64,000 nt of DNA from Caldimonas brevitalea (GCF_001017435.1 NZ_CP011371.1:5332001-5396000), one strand, 5' to 3'. Shown: positions 1-11,307, numbered from the stretch's first letter. Numbers and translations are program-made. The notes: generated from the sequence alone by a model not told the origin.

Positions 1-1
1 G

Positions 2-307
2 GCCCAGCAACTGCGCCTCAAGCCGATGATCTGGTCACCGCTGGCCGGCGGTCGCCTGTTCACCGGCGACGACGAACGCAGCCGCCGCGTGCGTGCCTGC
101 CTGGAGCGCATTGCGGCGCGTTACGGCTGCAGCCCGGCCAGCGTCGCCTATGCCTGGCTGCTGCGCCACCCCGCCCTGCCGCTGCCCATCGTCGGCTCGC
201 GTCGCATCGAGGCGGTGCAAGAGGCGGTGGCGGCCTTGTCGGTGCCGCTCGACGCGCCGACCTGGCACGAGATCTGGTCGGCCAGCACCGGCCACGAGGT
301 GCCTTGA
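2..307 (+). CDS. Aldo/keto reductase, C-terminal part
   Basis: The window opens inside this gene; the visible frame gives about 101 residues ending in TGA. The run MIWSPLAGGRLF followed by a helix ending YAWLLRHPALPLPIVGSR and then RIEAVQEA is the C-terminal strand and NADPH-binding loop of the aldo/keto reductase TIM barrel (YdhF-type), where the SPLAGG and G-S-R segments contact the cofactor. The catalytic Asp-Tyr-Lys-His residues lie upstream and cannot be seen. Substrate is unknown. It is followed after 31 nt by the exonuclease gene on the same strand. The family call is solid; completeness cannot be judged. Confidence 0.8.
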   Translation, partial: AQQLRLKPMIWSPLAGGRLFTGDDERSRRVRACLERIAARYGCSPASVAYAWLLRHPALPLPIVGSRRIEAVQEAVAALSVPLDAPTWHEIWSASTGHEVP

Positions 308-338
308 AAAACCCGCACGCCGCCAGCGCACCCATGCC

Positions 339-1475
339 ATGAGCCCGTCCGAACTGCAACGCTGCCTGTCGGTCCACCCGCGCCTGGCCTTCGTCGACCT
401 CGAGACGACCGGCGGCAGCGCCGGCAGCGACACGATCACCGAGGTCGCCATCATCGAGGTGGATGCTGCCGGCGTGCGCGAGTGGAGCAGCCTGGTGTGC
501 CCGGGCCGCCCGATCCCGCCCTTCATCCAGTCGCTGACCGGCATCACCGACGCGATGGTGGCCGACGCACCCCGCTTCGAAAGCCTGGCACCCGAGATCG
601 TCCGCCGGCTCGAGGGACGGCTGTTCATCGCGCACAACGCCGGCTTCGACCATGGCTTTCTGCGGCATCATCTGCAGGCGATCGGCGTCGCCTTCGCGCC
701 GCAGGTGCTGTGCACGGTCAAGTTGTCGCGCCGGCTGTATCCCGAGCAGGAGCGCCACAACCTCGATGCCCTCGTGGCACGGCACCGCCTGCAGGTCACC
801 CACCGGCACCGGGCCCTGGGCGACGCGCAGTTGATCTGGCAGTTCTGGCAGGCAGCGAGCCGGGAGCTCTCGGCCGACGTGTTCACCGGCGCCCTGCGGC
901 GTCAGCTGGGGGGCGCCGCGCGCCCCGCCCAGCTCGAGTTGCCCGGGCTCCACGACCTGCCCGAGGGGCCGGGCGTCTACCTCTTCTACGGCGAGCACGA
1001 CGAAGCCCTGTATGTTGGACGCGCAAGCCGGCTGCGGCAGCGCGTGCTGTCGCACCTGCGCAGCGGGCAGGCACAGGGCAAGCCGCTGTCGCAACAAGTG
1101 CGACGGGTCGAGTGGCGAGCCACCTCGGGCCCGCTCGGCAGTGCGCTGCAAGAACTGGCGTTGCGTCAGGTGCTGCAGCCACGACACAACGCCCCTGCCG
1201 CGCCGGCGCAGCCACTGCCGCAAGCGGCCGTGCCAGCGTGGCCCTACCCCGGCGCCATCGGCGTGCGGGAGGCGGATGCTCTCCACCTGCTGGACCGTTG
1301 GTCCTATCTGGGGACCGCCCGCGACGGCGATGACATCGCCGCGCTGCTGCACCGACCCGCCCGCTTCGACGCCGAGACCTGCCAGCTGTTGCTGGCGCAA
1401 CTGAACAGATTGCCGGCCCGCCGGGTCACCTTGCTCGACGCCCAACTCGACCTGTGGTCTTCGGCTTGCGCCTGA
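339..1475 (+). CDS. DnaQ-like 3'-5' exonuclease fused to a UvrC-type GIY-YIG nuclease domain
   Basis: This 378-residue protein joins two nuclease modules. Residues 15-170 form a DEDDh exonuclease: FVDLETTGG carries D20 and E22, HNAGFDHGFL carries D104, and HRALGDAQ gives H157 and D162. Residues 208-290 form a GIY-YIG domain (PGVYLFYGE and ALYVGRASRLRQRV, with a late HN at the end of the domain). Proteins of this design are usually annotated as DNA polymerase III epsilon-like or Cho-like and are thought to act in DNA repair; that role is inferred. I chose the ATG at 339 because the exonuclease fold starts right after it; the same frame is open upstream to 93 but overlaps the aldo/keto reductase. 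No clear ribosome binding site is visible. Confidence 0.85.
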   Translation: MSPSELQRCLSVHPRLAFVDLETTGGSAGSDTITEVAIIEVDAAGVREWSSLVCPGRPIPPFIQSLTGITDAMVADAPRFESLAPEIVRRLEGRLFIAHNAGFDHGFLRHHLQAIGVAFAPQVLCTVKLSRRLYPEQERHNLDALVARHRLQVTHRHRALGDAQLIWQFWQAASRELSADVFTGALRRQLGGAARPAQLELPGLHDLPEGPGVYLFYGEHDEALYVGRASRLRQRVLSHLRSGQAQGKPLSQQVRRVEWRATSGPLGSALQELALRQVLQPRHNAPAAPAQPLPQAAVPAWPYPGAIGVREADALHLLDRWSYLGTARDGDDIAALLHRPARFDAETCQLLLAQLNRLPARRVTLLDAQLDLWSSACA

Positions 1476-1897
1476 CGGCGAGACCTAGTGTCCTGGTAGA
1501 GGATGAAGCCTCATCTTCTACCAGGGTCTATGTTCACATTTTGTTCTTGCTGCCTCCACATCATCGCCTAGTGTGAACTGGCCCGACTTGCAGGGCCGCG
1601 CCTCTCCCAGCGCGCACCCTGCGGACGCGGCCTGCTGTCCCCCTTGCAGTTCATAACCAAGAGACCGATGTCCCGGCAGGCCGGGCCAACTGCCGGGCGG
1701 AACGACGCACCTCAGCGCCGCCTCGACGCGGCCCACATATGTTTTTCGAATCCGCCAGTCGGTGACGTCTCCGACCGGCAGCCCCCGCGGGTGCTGCCGG
1801 CAGATGTCGCTCGCCCGTCGCCCTCACGCCGCATGCGGCGCCAGTGCGAGGGCCGCACTGGCAGCAGCACCTCGACCCCAACACAAGGAGTTCTCTC
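1476..1897. other. 422-bp non-coding gap with inverted repeats
   Basis: No convincing gene lies here. The gap holds a strong hairpin at 1492-1525 (separate entry). A second, looser inverted pair follows: GTTCACA at 1532-1538 and TGTGAAC at 1572-1578. CCTAGTGT occurs twice in direct orientation (1484-1491 and 1567-1574). The last 15 nt before the RTX gene carry its ribosome binding site, AAGGAG. Short frames at 1644-1910 and 1518-1736 have no recognisable features. Confidence 0.5.
1492..1525. repeat. 15-bp-arm inverted repeat (hairpin) after the exonuclease gene
   Basis: The left arm CCTGGTAGAGGATGA and the right arm TCATCTTCTACCAGG pair with a single mismatch around a 4-nt AGCC loop. It begins 17 nt after the exonuclease stop codon, so it may terminate that transcript, but no T-run follows. 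The long, mixed-composition arms also resemble a solitary insertion-sequence end or a small repeat element. Function is undecided. Confidence 0.6.
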
Positions 1898-3082
1898 ATG
1901 GCAATCCTGAACGGCACCCCCGGCAACGATGTCATCACCGACACCTCCGCCGACCCCACCTCGATCCTCAATGCCAACTGGTCCGCCGGTGAAGACCGCT
2001 TGATCGGCCTGGAAGGCGATGACACCTATCTGCTCAACTCGGCCGGCGACCGTGCCATCGAATTCGCCGACGAAGGCACCGACACCGTCATCTCGCGCCT
2101 GGTGGCGATCACGCTGACCGACAACATCGAGAACCTGACGCTCGACAACACCGCCCCGGTCACGGCGTTGAACGGCGCCGGCAACGCGCTCGCCAACATC
2201 ATCACCGGCAACTCGGCCGACAACCTGTTGAACGGCCTGGGCGGCAACGACACGCTGTCCGGCGAGAACGGGGCCGACACGATCAACGGCGGCGACGGCG
2301 ATGACATCATCAACGGCGGCAACGGGGCCGACACGCTGAACGGCAACGCCGGCGCCGACTCGATCAACGCTGGCAACGGCACCGACATCGTCAACGGCGG
2401 CGCCGGCGGCGACACGCTCAACGGCGACAACGGGGCCGACACCCTCAACGGCGGCGACGGCAACGACACGCTCAACGGCGGCAACGGCGTCGACGCGCTC
2501 AACGGCGGCAATGGCGCCGACAACCTGAACGGCGGCAACGGAGCAGACGTGCTGGCCGGCAATGCCGGCAACGACACGCTCAACGGCGACAACGGCACCG
2601 ACACCCTGTTCGGCAATGTCGGTACCGACACGCTCGACGGCGGCGGCGGCAACGACGACCTGCGCGGCGGCAACGGCAACGACACCCTCACCGGGGGGGG
2701 CGGGGCCGACACCTTCGTGTTCGGATTCCGTGGCGCTGCCGACGCCGACGCCATCGTCGACTTCGTCACGGCCGACAGCATCGTGCTGATCAACCAGCTC
2801 GACAACGGCCTGCCGGGTGCCATCAGCCCGGGGGTGCTGGGCCTCACCTTCGTCGGTGGCAACGTGCCCGGCAATGCGCTGGCCACCGGGTCCTTCTTCA
2901 AGGGCGCCAACTTTACGGGCAATGCGGCAGGCAACATCAGCGGCATCTACGTCGACACCACCGACGGCGAGATTTGGTACAACCCGACCACCGCGGCGGG
3001 CGGTGATGCGGCGCTGCTGGGCACGGTCACCGTCGTCGCGGCCGGTACCGTGACCGCGGCCGACTTCATCTACGGCGCCTGA
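1898..3082 (+). CDS. RTX (hemolysin-type) calcium-binding repeat protein
   Basis: This 394-residue protein is probably secreted. Residues 112-273 are 18 consecutive nonapeptides of the G-G-x-G-x-D-x-L type (for example NGGNGADTL, NGDNGTDTL, TGGGGADTF) that fold as a calcium-binding beta-roll. An N-terminal part (NGTPGNDVIT, LEGDDTYLLN) carries degenerate repeats. The C-terminal 120 residues resemble the ends of type I secreted proteins. There is no Sec signal peptide, as expected for type I export, and no enzyme domain. The start at 1898 is supported by AAGGAG 7 nt upstream; an earlier in-frame ATG at 1844 has no such support. No type I transporter genes lie in the window. Repeats are unusually Asn-rich. 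Likely a surface or matrix protein. Confidence 0.85.
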   Translation: MAILNGTPGNDVITDTSADPTSILNANWSAGEDRLIGLEGDDTYLLNSAGDRAIEFADEGTDTVISRLVAITLTDNIENLTLDNTAPVTALNGAGNALANIITGNSADNLLNGLGGNDTLSGENGADTINGGDGDDIINGGNGADTLNGNAGADSINAGNGTDIVNGGAGGDTLNGDNGADTLNGGDGNDTLNGGNGVDALNGGNGADNLNGGNGADVLAGNAGNDTLNGDNGTDTLFGNVGTDTLDGGGGNDDLRGGNGNDTLTGGGGADTFVFGFRGAADADAIVDFVTADSIVLINQLDNGLPGAISPGVLGLTFVGGNVPGNALATGSFFKGANFTGNAAGNISGIYVDTTDGEIWYNPTTAAGGDAALLGTVTVVAAGTVTAADFIYGA

Positions 3083-3091
3083 CGGCGCCCG

Positions 3092-3124
3092 GGCCGGCGC
3101 TTTGCCTGAAGGGCGCCGGCCTTT
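3092..3124 (+). terminator. Rho-independent terminator after the RTX gene
   Basis: GGCCGGCGC at 3092-3100 pairs perfectly with GCGCCGGCC at 3113-3121 and is followed by TTTCTGCTCTCTCTT. It starts 10 nt after the stop codon, so it should end the RTX transcript. Confidence 0.7.
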
Positions 3125-3346
3125 CTGCTCTCTCTTCGTGTGGCACATGCCACCGCCTGCTCCTCCGCGGCAGGCGAGCCATTGAGGCGCGGCCCACGCC
3201 GCCGCCATCGTCTTCCGCCCTCACCACGCCGACGTCCGCACTGCGGCCTCGGCACGCGCCTTGCCTCGCAGCCCCTCATGGCACGCCGCGGCGATCCAAC
3301 CGCCCGGCACCGCCCTTCATACCTCTAAATTCAAGGGAGTGTTCCA

Positions 3347-4453
3347 ATGCCGCAAGCGCAGCAACCACTGCAGTACGTCCGCTACAGCGACCAGATCGAA
3401 ACCCGGCAGGCCGACGAAGAAGAGCTGATCGACAAGATCGTCGCCTCGATGGGCCGGGTGAACCGCAAGGTGTTCGACCGTCACCGCCACGCCACCCGCG
3501 ACGCGCATGCCAAGAGCCACGGCGTGCTCAAGGGCGAGCTGATCGTCTACGACGGGCTGCCCGAGCCGCTGCGTCAAGGTGTGTTTGCCGCAGCGCGGCG
3601 TTACCCGGTGGTGGCGCGACTGTCGAGCGCTCCGGGCGACATCCTCAGCGACCGTGTGCCCTCGCCGCGCGGCATGGCCCTCAAGCTGATCGGTGTCGAC
3701 GGCCCTCGGCTGCTGCCCGGGCGCGGCGAGGCACGCACGCAGGACTTTCTGCTCGTCAATCATCCCGTGATCCCCTTCGGCCACGTCCACGCCTACTGGG
3801 AAGTGCAGCAGACGATGGAAAAGCACGCAGACAACCCGGAACTGGTGCGCCGTGCCGTGGCGGCACTCGCGCGCGGCGCCGGCAAGGTGGCTGACCTGCT
3901 GCACGTCGACCATCCGACGCTGGAGGCGGTGGGCAGCCCCGACCTCCACCCGCTCGGCGACACCTACTACAGCATGGCGGCGTTGCGCTACGGCGACTAC
4001 GTGGCCAAGGTAAGCGCGGCGCCCTTGTCCGAAAACGTGAAGCGACTTGCCGGCCAGCATGTCAACGGCGACGGCGACTCGTTGCTGCGCGACCTGGTGG
4101 TCGACTTCTTCGCGGCGCAAGGCGCGGAGTACGAACTGCGTGTGCAGCTGTGCACCGACGTACAGCGCATGCCGATCGAAGACGCCTCGGTGGTGTGGCC
4201 CGAATCGGACTCGCCCTACCTGCCGGTCGGCAAGCTGGTGTTCCCGGCGCAGCCGGCCTACAGCCCGGCCCGGCGCGTCTATGCCGACGATGTGTTGTCT
4301 TTCAACCCGTGGCACGGCATCGAGGCACATCGCCCCCTCGGCTCCATCATGCGGGTGCGCATCAAGGCTTACGAGATGTCGTCGCGCTTCCGTCATGAGA
4401 TGAACGTCCGCGAACGCGTGGAGCCCCGCTCGATCGACGAAATTCCGGACTGA
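3347..4453 (+). CDS. Catalase-family heme protein (short, SrpA-like)
   Basis: A 368-residue member of the catalase superfamily, much shorter than classical catalases (about 480 or more) and lacking their C-terminal region. The distal heme side is recognisable in the [12 protein letters not shown] stretch around H54, then [13 protein letters not shown], then [13 protein letters not shown], and a C-terminal [16 protein letters not shown] segment. Such proteins bind heme and may act as peroxidases; the substrate is unknown. The start ATG is preceded by AAGGGAGT. It is followed 47 nt later by a secreted sugar-dehydrogenase-like lipoprotein, and the two probably share a transcript. No signal peptide is seen, so it should be cytoplasmic. 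Confidence 0.82.
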   Translation: MPQAQQPLQYVRYSDQIETRQADEEELIDKIVASMGRVNRKVFDRHRHATRDAHAKSHGVLKGELIVYDGLPEPLRQGVFAAARRYPVVARLSSAPGDILSDRVPSPRGMALKLIGVDGPRLLPGRGEARTQDFLLVNHPVIPFGHVHAYWEVQQTMEKHADNPELVRRAVAALARGAGKVADLLHVDHPTLEAVGSPDLHPLGDTYYSMAALRYGDYVAKVSAAPLSENVKRLAGQHVNGDGDSLLRDLVVDFFAAQGAEYELRVQLCTDVQRMPIEDASVVWPESDSPYLPVGKLVFPAQPAYSPARRVYADDVLSFNPWHGIEAHRPLGSIMRVRIKAYEMSSRFRHEMNVRERVEPRSIDEIPD

Positions 4454-4500
4454 TCGAGCACGTCGCGCTCGACGCGGCTCATGCCACCGAAGGAGAACCG

Positions 4501-5841
4501 ATGCACCCCCACCTGCCCTCTCCCTCCCGCCCGCTGCGACGGACGGCCGTCCTGGCCTGCGGCCTGGCGCTGCTGGGCTGCGGTGACACCGCGAACCTGA
4601 CGGTCGCTGCGGGCACGGGGCCGGCGCCCCAACTGCCCGAGCCCAACCGCACCTTGATCCCCACCGTGCACATCGCACCGGCAAAAGGCTGGCCGGAGGG
4701 CGGCAAGCCGAGCCCGACCGCGGGCCTGGCCGTGGTGGCCTTCGCACGCGACCTCGACCATCCGCGCTGGCTGCATGTGCTGCCCAACGGCGACGTGCTG
4801 GTGGCCGAGAGCAATGCGCCGCCCAAGCCGGAAGGCGGAGGCATCCACGCCTGGGTGATGAAGAAGGTGATGCAGAAGGCGGGCGCAGGGGTGCCGAGTG
4901 CCAACCGCATTACCTTGCTGCGCGACACCGACGCAGACGGCATCGCCGAGCAGCGTTCGATCCTGCTCGAAGGGCTCAACTCGCCGTTCGGGATGGCACT
5001 GGTCGGCGCGCACCTGTACGTCGCCAACACCGACGCGGTGCTCCGCTTTCCCTATACACCGGGGCAAACCCGGCTGACCACGCCGGGCGAGAAGGTAGTC
5101 GACCTGCCGGGCGGGCCGATCAACCACCACTGGACCAAGAACATCATCGCGAGCCCTGACGGCCGCAAGCTCTACGTCACCACCGGTTCGAACAGCAACG
5201 TCGGCGAGAGGGGCATGGAACACGAAGAAGGCCGGGCCGCGATCTGGGAAGTCGACCTCCAGAGCCGGACGCACCGCATCTTCGCCTCGGGCCTGCGCAA
5301 CCCCAACGGCCTGGCCTGGCAACCCGCCACCGGCGCCTTGTGGACCGCCGTCAACGAACGCGACGAAATCGGCAGCGACCTGGTGCCCGACTACATGACC
5401 TCGGTGCGCGACGGCGGCTTCTACGGCTGGCCCTACAGCTATTTCGGCCAGCATGTGGACACCCGTGTCTCGCCACCGCGCCCCGACCTGGTGGCCAAGG
5501 CCATCGTCCCCGACTACGCGCTCGGACCGCACACCGCGTCACTCGGGCTGGCATGGTCGGGCGGCACCAGCCTGCCGCCCCTCTACGCCAGCGGCATGTT
5601 CGTCGGCCAGCACGGCTCCTGGAACCGCAAGCCGCTGAGCGGCTACAAGGTCGTGTTCGTGCCCTTTCGAGACGGCCAACCGAGCGGCCGGCCGCTCGAG
5701 GTGCTGACCGGCTTCGTCAATGACCAGGGCGAGGCCCAGGGCCGCCCCGTCGGCGTGGCGCTCGACCAGCACGGCGCCTTGCTGGTGGCGGACGACGTCG
5801 GCAACATCGTCTGGCGCGTCACCTCAGCCGCACCCCGCTGA
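4501..5841 (+). CDS. PQQ-dependent sugar (sorbosone/glucose-type) dehydrogenase, lipoprotein
   Basis: 446 residues. The N-terminus has a positively charged start, a hydrophobic stretch and a lipobox ending in ALLGC, so it should be a lipid-anchored periplasmic protein. The rest is a beta-propeller of the glucose/sorbosone dehydrogenase type: an early strand [20 protein letters not shown], a calcium-site-like DTDADG, then [22 protein letters not shown] and [15 protein letters not shown] near the end. Enzymes of this family oxidise sugars with pyrroloquinoline quinone; some members have lost catalysis. AAGGAG lies just upstream of the ATG. It follows the catalase-like gene with a 47-nt gap, suggesting co-expression. 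Confidence 0.82.
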   Translation: MHPHLPSPSRPLRRTAVLACGLALLGCGDTANLTVAAGTGPAPQLPEPNRTLIPTVHIAPAKGWPEGGKPSPTAGLAVVAFARDLDHPRWLHVLPNGDVLVAESNAPPKPEGGGIHAWVMKKVMQKAGAGVPSANRITLLRDTDADGIAEQRSILLEGLNSPFGMALVGAHLYVANTDAVLRFPYTPGQTRLTTPGEKVVDLPGGPINHHWTKNIIASPDGRKLYVTTGSNSNVGERGMEHEEGRAAIWEVDLQSRTHRIFASGLRNPNGLAWQPATGALWTAVNERDEIGSDLVPDYMTSVRDGGFYGWPYSYFGQHVDTRVSPPRPDLVAKAIVPDYALGPHTASLGLAWSGGTSLPPLYASGMFVGQHGSWNRKPLSGYKVVFVPFRDGQPSGRPLEVLTGFVNDQGEAQGRPVGVALDQHGALLVADDVGNIVWRVTSAAPR

Positions 5842-6079
5842 GGCGTTCGCCCCGGCCCGGCGGCGCCGGCCCGACACCGACGCGCTGAACGTGGGCTGGC
5901 TTTCCGCGTCCGCCCCCCCGACGACGTAACGGATTGCGGCGTTCGCACACCGCTGTCGCCGCGTTGACCACTGTCGGGCTGCCGGTTGGAGCCGCCCGTT
6001 GCTCGCAGCGCGCAGCCGCCCGCCGGGACCGCGGCCCCTCTGGTTCGCCAAGCCCGTAATTCCCCGCTGTTCGTAGTCT

Positions 6080-6110
6080 CTTGAAACCACGTCGGCCATC
6101 CCTATAATTC
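6080..6110 (+). promoter_or_regulatory. groESL promoter (sigma-70/sigma-32-like)
   Basis: TTGAAA at 6081-6086 and TATAAT at 6103-6108 are separated by 16 nt, a near-consensus sigma-70 pair. The -35 reads CTTGAAA and the -10 region CCCTATAA, which also fits the heat-shock sigma-32 pattern with a 13-nt spacer. The expected start site falls at the edge of the CIRCE element. The preceding 238 bp (5842-6079) show nothing else I can name. Confidence 0.8.
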
Positions 6111-6116
6111 GTCCTG

Positions 6117-6143
6117 TTAGCACTCCTTCCAAGCGAGTGCTAG
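6117..6143 (+). promoter_or_regulatory. CIRCE element (HrcA operator)
   Basis: TTAGCACTC, nine bases, GAGTGCTAG: an inverted repeat matching the CIRCE consensus in all but the last base. It sits directly downstream of the promoter and 68 nt before groES, the classical place for repression by HrcA, with release on heat shock. Confidence 0.95.
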
Positions 6144-6211
6144 TGATGCAGATGAGCGCTCACTTGCGCTCATTCCTTTTCAGGAAGTGCCTTCTCAACC
6201 AAGGAGATGCA

Positions 6212-8198
<1,987 letters not shown>

Positions 8199-8231
8199 TG
8201 TCTTTGTCCTGATCTGCTGACAGCCGATCGA

Positions 8232-8263
8232 AAAGGGCCGCTGCACAGCGGCCCTTTTTTTCT
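8232..8263 (+). terminator. Rho-independent terminator of groESL
   Basis: AAAGGGCCGCTG and CAGCGGCCCTTT pair perfectly around a 2-nt centre and run into TTTTTTTCTTTT. It may also serve the convergent sensor kinase gene, because the stem is flanked by A's on the other side. Confidence 0.9.
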
Positions 8264-8319
8264 TTTCGCTCGCGCAGGGTCTGTCTCATGATCACGTATG
8301 GGTGGGATAGGGCCCGAAA

Positions 8320-11307
8320 CTATCCGCCGCGCGACCAGGCGGCATGCTGCAGCAATCGGCCGACCAACAGCCGCACGTCGCCGGCCTTCTGCAGAGAGAT
8401 CTTCACGCCGGCCTCCTGCAATCGCGACACCAAGGCTTCGTCGCGTTCGGCTGACATCACCGCGACCGTGCCCGGCATGCCGCCCGGGCGCTGGCGCAGC
8501 ACGTCGAGGATCGGAAACACGTCCCCATCGGGCAGGTTCACGTCGCTCAGCACCGCCTCGATCGGCGGCCCGTCGGCCTGCAGGGCTTCGATGGCCTGCG
8601 CGACCGTCGTCGCCGTGTGCACCTCGAAGCCCTGTTGCTCGAGCGCCTGCTCGAGCAACATCGCGTAGACCTCGGCATCCTCCACCAGCAGCACCCGCGG
8701 CCGGGCGCGCTCCCGGGCCGGCGGGTCAGCCGGGAGCGGCTCGCCGTCGACACGGCGCGCCTGCAAACTCAGCACCACCGTCGTCCCCACCCCGGGTTGG
8801 CTGTGCAGGGTCAACTGGCCGTGCATCAGCACGGCGAGGTCACGGCACAACGCCAGCCCCAGACCCGAGGCGCTCTCGGATGCAGCGCGGCCTTGTGCGC
8901 CGACGAAATAACGCTGAAACAACTGCGCCTGCTCCTGCGCCGTCAGCCCGGGCCCCTGGTCGGACACGGCGATCTCGACGGTGTCATGCGCCGGCTGGCG
9001 GCCCTCCACCGGCTCGCAGCGCACCCGGACGCACACTTCACCGGCGTGCGAGTACTTGATCGCGTTGCTGAGGAGGTTGCGCACGATCTGCTGCAGCCGC
9101 ATCGCATCGATGCACAGCAGGGGGTCATGCTCGGCCGGCACCAGCCGCAGCGACAAGCCCTTGGCCTGTGCCGCCGGCCGCATCTCCTCGACGACGCTGC
9201 TCAGCGCCGGCGTCAGCCGGGCCGACTCGACGCTCAGCTTGAGCCGCCCTTCCTCCAGCCGGTCGCGATCGAGCAGGTTGTTCAGCAGCCCCAGCGTCGC
9301 CCGGGCCGACGCGGCGAGCGGCGCGATGATGTTCGGCGTCGCCTGCTGCGCGCTGCGCAGCAACTCGGTACCGGCGATGACCGAGTGCAGCGAATTGCGC
9401 ACCTCGTGCGCGAGAAAGGTGACGAAGCGCTCGACGGCAACGCTGTGGCGCTCGGCCTCTTGCTGCGCCAGGCGCGTGCGCCGCACTTCATCGCGCAGCC
9501 GGCCGATGTGCCACCACCAGGCGCCGAGCAGGACCAGCAGCAAGCCGACCGCCCACGGCAAGGTTCGCAGCAGCGCGACACGCACCGCCCGCTGCGGCGA
9601 GGGTGGCGCAATCCAATGGCGCTTCAGCTCCACCAGTTCGTCCTGCATCACCGCGTCGAGCGCCCGCCTGAGCAAAGGCGGCAGAGCCGCGTCGGTCCGC
9701 GCCACGGCCAGCGCGTGTTCGTGGCGCACCTCGCCGACGGCCCCGGTCAGTTGCATGTCGCCGTAGAGGCGCTCGCCCCACTGTGTCGTCACCTCCAACA
9801 GCCCCGCCAGCGCCGCGTCGGCCTCGCCACGCCGCACCCGTCCGAGGCAGCGGTCGACGTCGTCACAGGCCACCTGCTTGATGCCGGGGTACCGGGCGTC
9901 GATCAGCGGCCGCGAGAAGTGCTGCGCCGGCAGGGCCAGCCGACGCCCGTTCATCTGCTCCAGGTCCCACAGAGTGGTACCGGGACGGCCGATCAGCACC
10001 ATCGGGTATTCCATGAAGGGCCCGACGAAGCGCAGCTGGCTGCCGAGTTTTCCGGTTTCGATCAAGCCGACGCCGACGTCGATCTCACCGTTCGCCATCG
10101 CCTGGGCGATCTCGGGAGCCCCCGCCGCCCGCCAGCGCCCGACGCGCAGCCCGAGCCGTGCGAGCACGACGCGCAGCACGTCGACCGACAGACCCGCCGG
10201 CTCACCTGAGGCATCTAGAAAAGTGAAGGGTGGGTGGTGCACCACCACACCGGCGACCAGCGGCCTCATCTCCCGCAGGTGGTGCAGCTCGTGCGCCGTG
10301 AACACCAGTTGACTGCTGCGTTTGACCGCCACCGGCCGCGGGCTCCAGCGCTGGATGATCTCGAGTCGACGGGCCTCGCCCAGGGTGTCGAGCGCCGCCG
10401 AGATGCGCTGCGCGAGCGCTGCCCGATTCGACGGCACGACAAAATGCAACTCGCCGGACGGCAATGTCAGCGTGCGGGCGAGACGCAACCCCGTCAGGCG
10501 CTCGCGCTCGATCAACGCGACGATGGCCGGCTCGGCTTCGAGCAGCATGTCGGCTCGACCCTCGAGCACGCTCCGCAGGCCTTGTTCCAGCGAGCCCACC
10601 TCCACCCGCGTGGCCGCCGGGAACAACTCGCGTGCCCTGACCGCCGACACATAACCGGTGACCACCGCGATGCGCCGGCCGCCGAGGTCCGGCGTCGTCG
10701 GTGCGGAGGTGTCCGCGGCGCGGGTGACCAGGGCCTGGTTGATCACGGCATAGCCCATCGAAAACGCCAAGCCGCGCTCGCGCTCGGGGGTGCGCGCCAC
10801 CGAACTGGCCAGATCGATCTTGCCCTGGCGCAGATCGGCTTCCAGGGCCGGGTAACTCTCGTAACGCACCGGGAGGATGACCGCGTCGAGCTTGGGGGCC
10901 ATGCGTTGCAGCAACTCGAGGTCGGCGCCCCCGGGCGGCCCCCCGGACGGCCACATCTGGAAGGGGCCGAAGTCTGCCAGCAGGCCATAACGCAAGACAG
11001 TGCCAGGCGGTGTGTCGGGGCCCGGCGCTGACGGTGCCGACGGCGGGGGTGAAGCTTGCTGCGCCAGCGCCGGCCCGGCTGGATCGTCGAGCAGCAGCGC
11101 GAGCAGCGGCAGCACCAGTAGCGCCAGCCGTTGGACCCGGCGGGAGACGGATGGCCCGCGTGGCGGCGCGCGCGCTGGAACTCGCGCCCACGCATCCGCC
11201 CCCACCGCCCGTGCGGACAGACGCCCTGCGCTCCCCGTGCCGGCGCCCGAGGCGCACAGGCGGCGGCGACCTCCCCAAGAGGGGACAAGACAGGACGGCA
11301 AGGCCAC
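8320..11307 (-). CDS. Hybrid sensor histidine kinase with two periplasmic solute-binding (SBP_bac_3) domains
   Basis: A 995-residue membrane kinase. After a long basic N-terminus comes a hydrophobic export segment (about 60-78), two tandem Venus-flytrap domains (about 105-330 and 345-565), a membrane helix (about 570-595), a HisKA domain with HEVRNS (H634), a HATPase with NLLSNAIKYSH, DQGPGL and GLGLAL, and a receiver domain with LSDVNLPDGD (D922). The design resembles BvgS/EvgS, but there is no PAS domain and no C-terminal HPt, so a separate phosphotransfer partner is needed. The GTG start at 11307 is supported by GGAG 6 nt upstream. The ligand is unknown, probably a small polar molecule. 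No response regulator gene is adjacent. Confidence 0.87.
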   Translation of the reverse strand: MALPSCLVPSWGGRRRLCASGAGTGSAGRLSARAVGADAWARVPARAPPRGPSVSRRVQRLALLVLPLLALLLDDPAGPALAQQASPPPSAPSAPGPDTPPGTVLRYGLLADFGPFQMWPSGGPPGGADLELLQRMAPKLDAVILPVRYESYPALEADLRQGKIDLASSVARTPERERGLAFSMGYAVINQALVTRAADTSAPTTPDLGGRRIAVVTGYVSAVRARELFPAATRVEVGSLEQGLRSVLEGRADMLLEAEPAIVALIERERLTGLRLARTLTLPSGELHFVVPSNRAALAQRISAALDTLGEARRLEIIQRWSPRPVAVKRSSQLVFTAHELHHLREMRPLVAGVVVHHPPFTFLDASGEPAGLSVDVLRVVLARLGLRVGRWRAAGAPEIAQAMANGEIDVGVGLIETGKLGSQLRFVGPFMEYPMVLIGRPGTTLWDLEQMNGRRLALPAQHFSRPLIDARYPGIKQVACDDVDRCLGRVRRGEADAALAGLLEVTTQWGERLYGDMQLTGAVGEVRHEHALAVARTDAALPPLLRRALDAVMQDELVELKRHWIAPPSPQRAVRVALLRTLPWAVGLLLVLLGAWWWHIGRLRDEVRRTRLAQQEAERHSVAVERFVTFLAHEVRNSLHSVIAGTELLRSAQQATPNIIAPLAASARATLGLLNNLLDRDRLEEGRLKLSVESARLTPALSSVVEEMRPAAQAKGLSLRLVPAEHDPLLCIDAMRLQQIVRNLLSNAIKYSHAGEVCVRVRCEPVEGRQPAHDTVEIAVSDQGPGLTAQEQAQLFQRYFVGAQGRAASESASGLGLALCRDLAVLMHGQLTLHSQPGVGTTVVLSLQARRVDGEPLPADPPARERARPRVLLVEDAEVYAMLLEQALEQQGFEVHTATTVAQAIEALQADGPPIEAVLSDVNLPDGDVFPILDVLRQRPGGMPGTVAVMSAERDEALVSRLQEAGVKISLQKAGDVRLLVGRLLQHAAWSRGG

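Noticed and set aside
1712-3208. 498-codon minus-strand frame with regular Val/Gly repeats
   Set aside because: The repeats mirror the RTX nonapeptides on the other strand; no ribosome binding site or known family.
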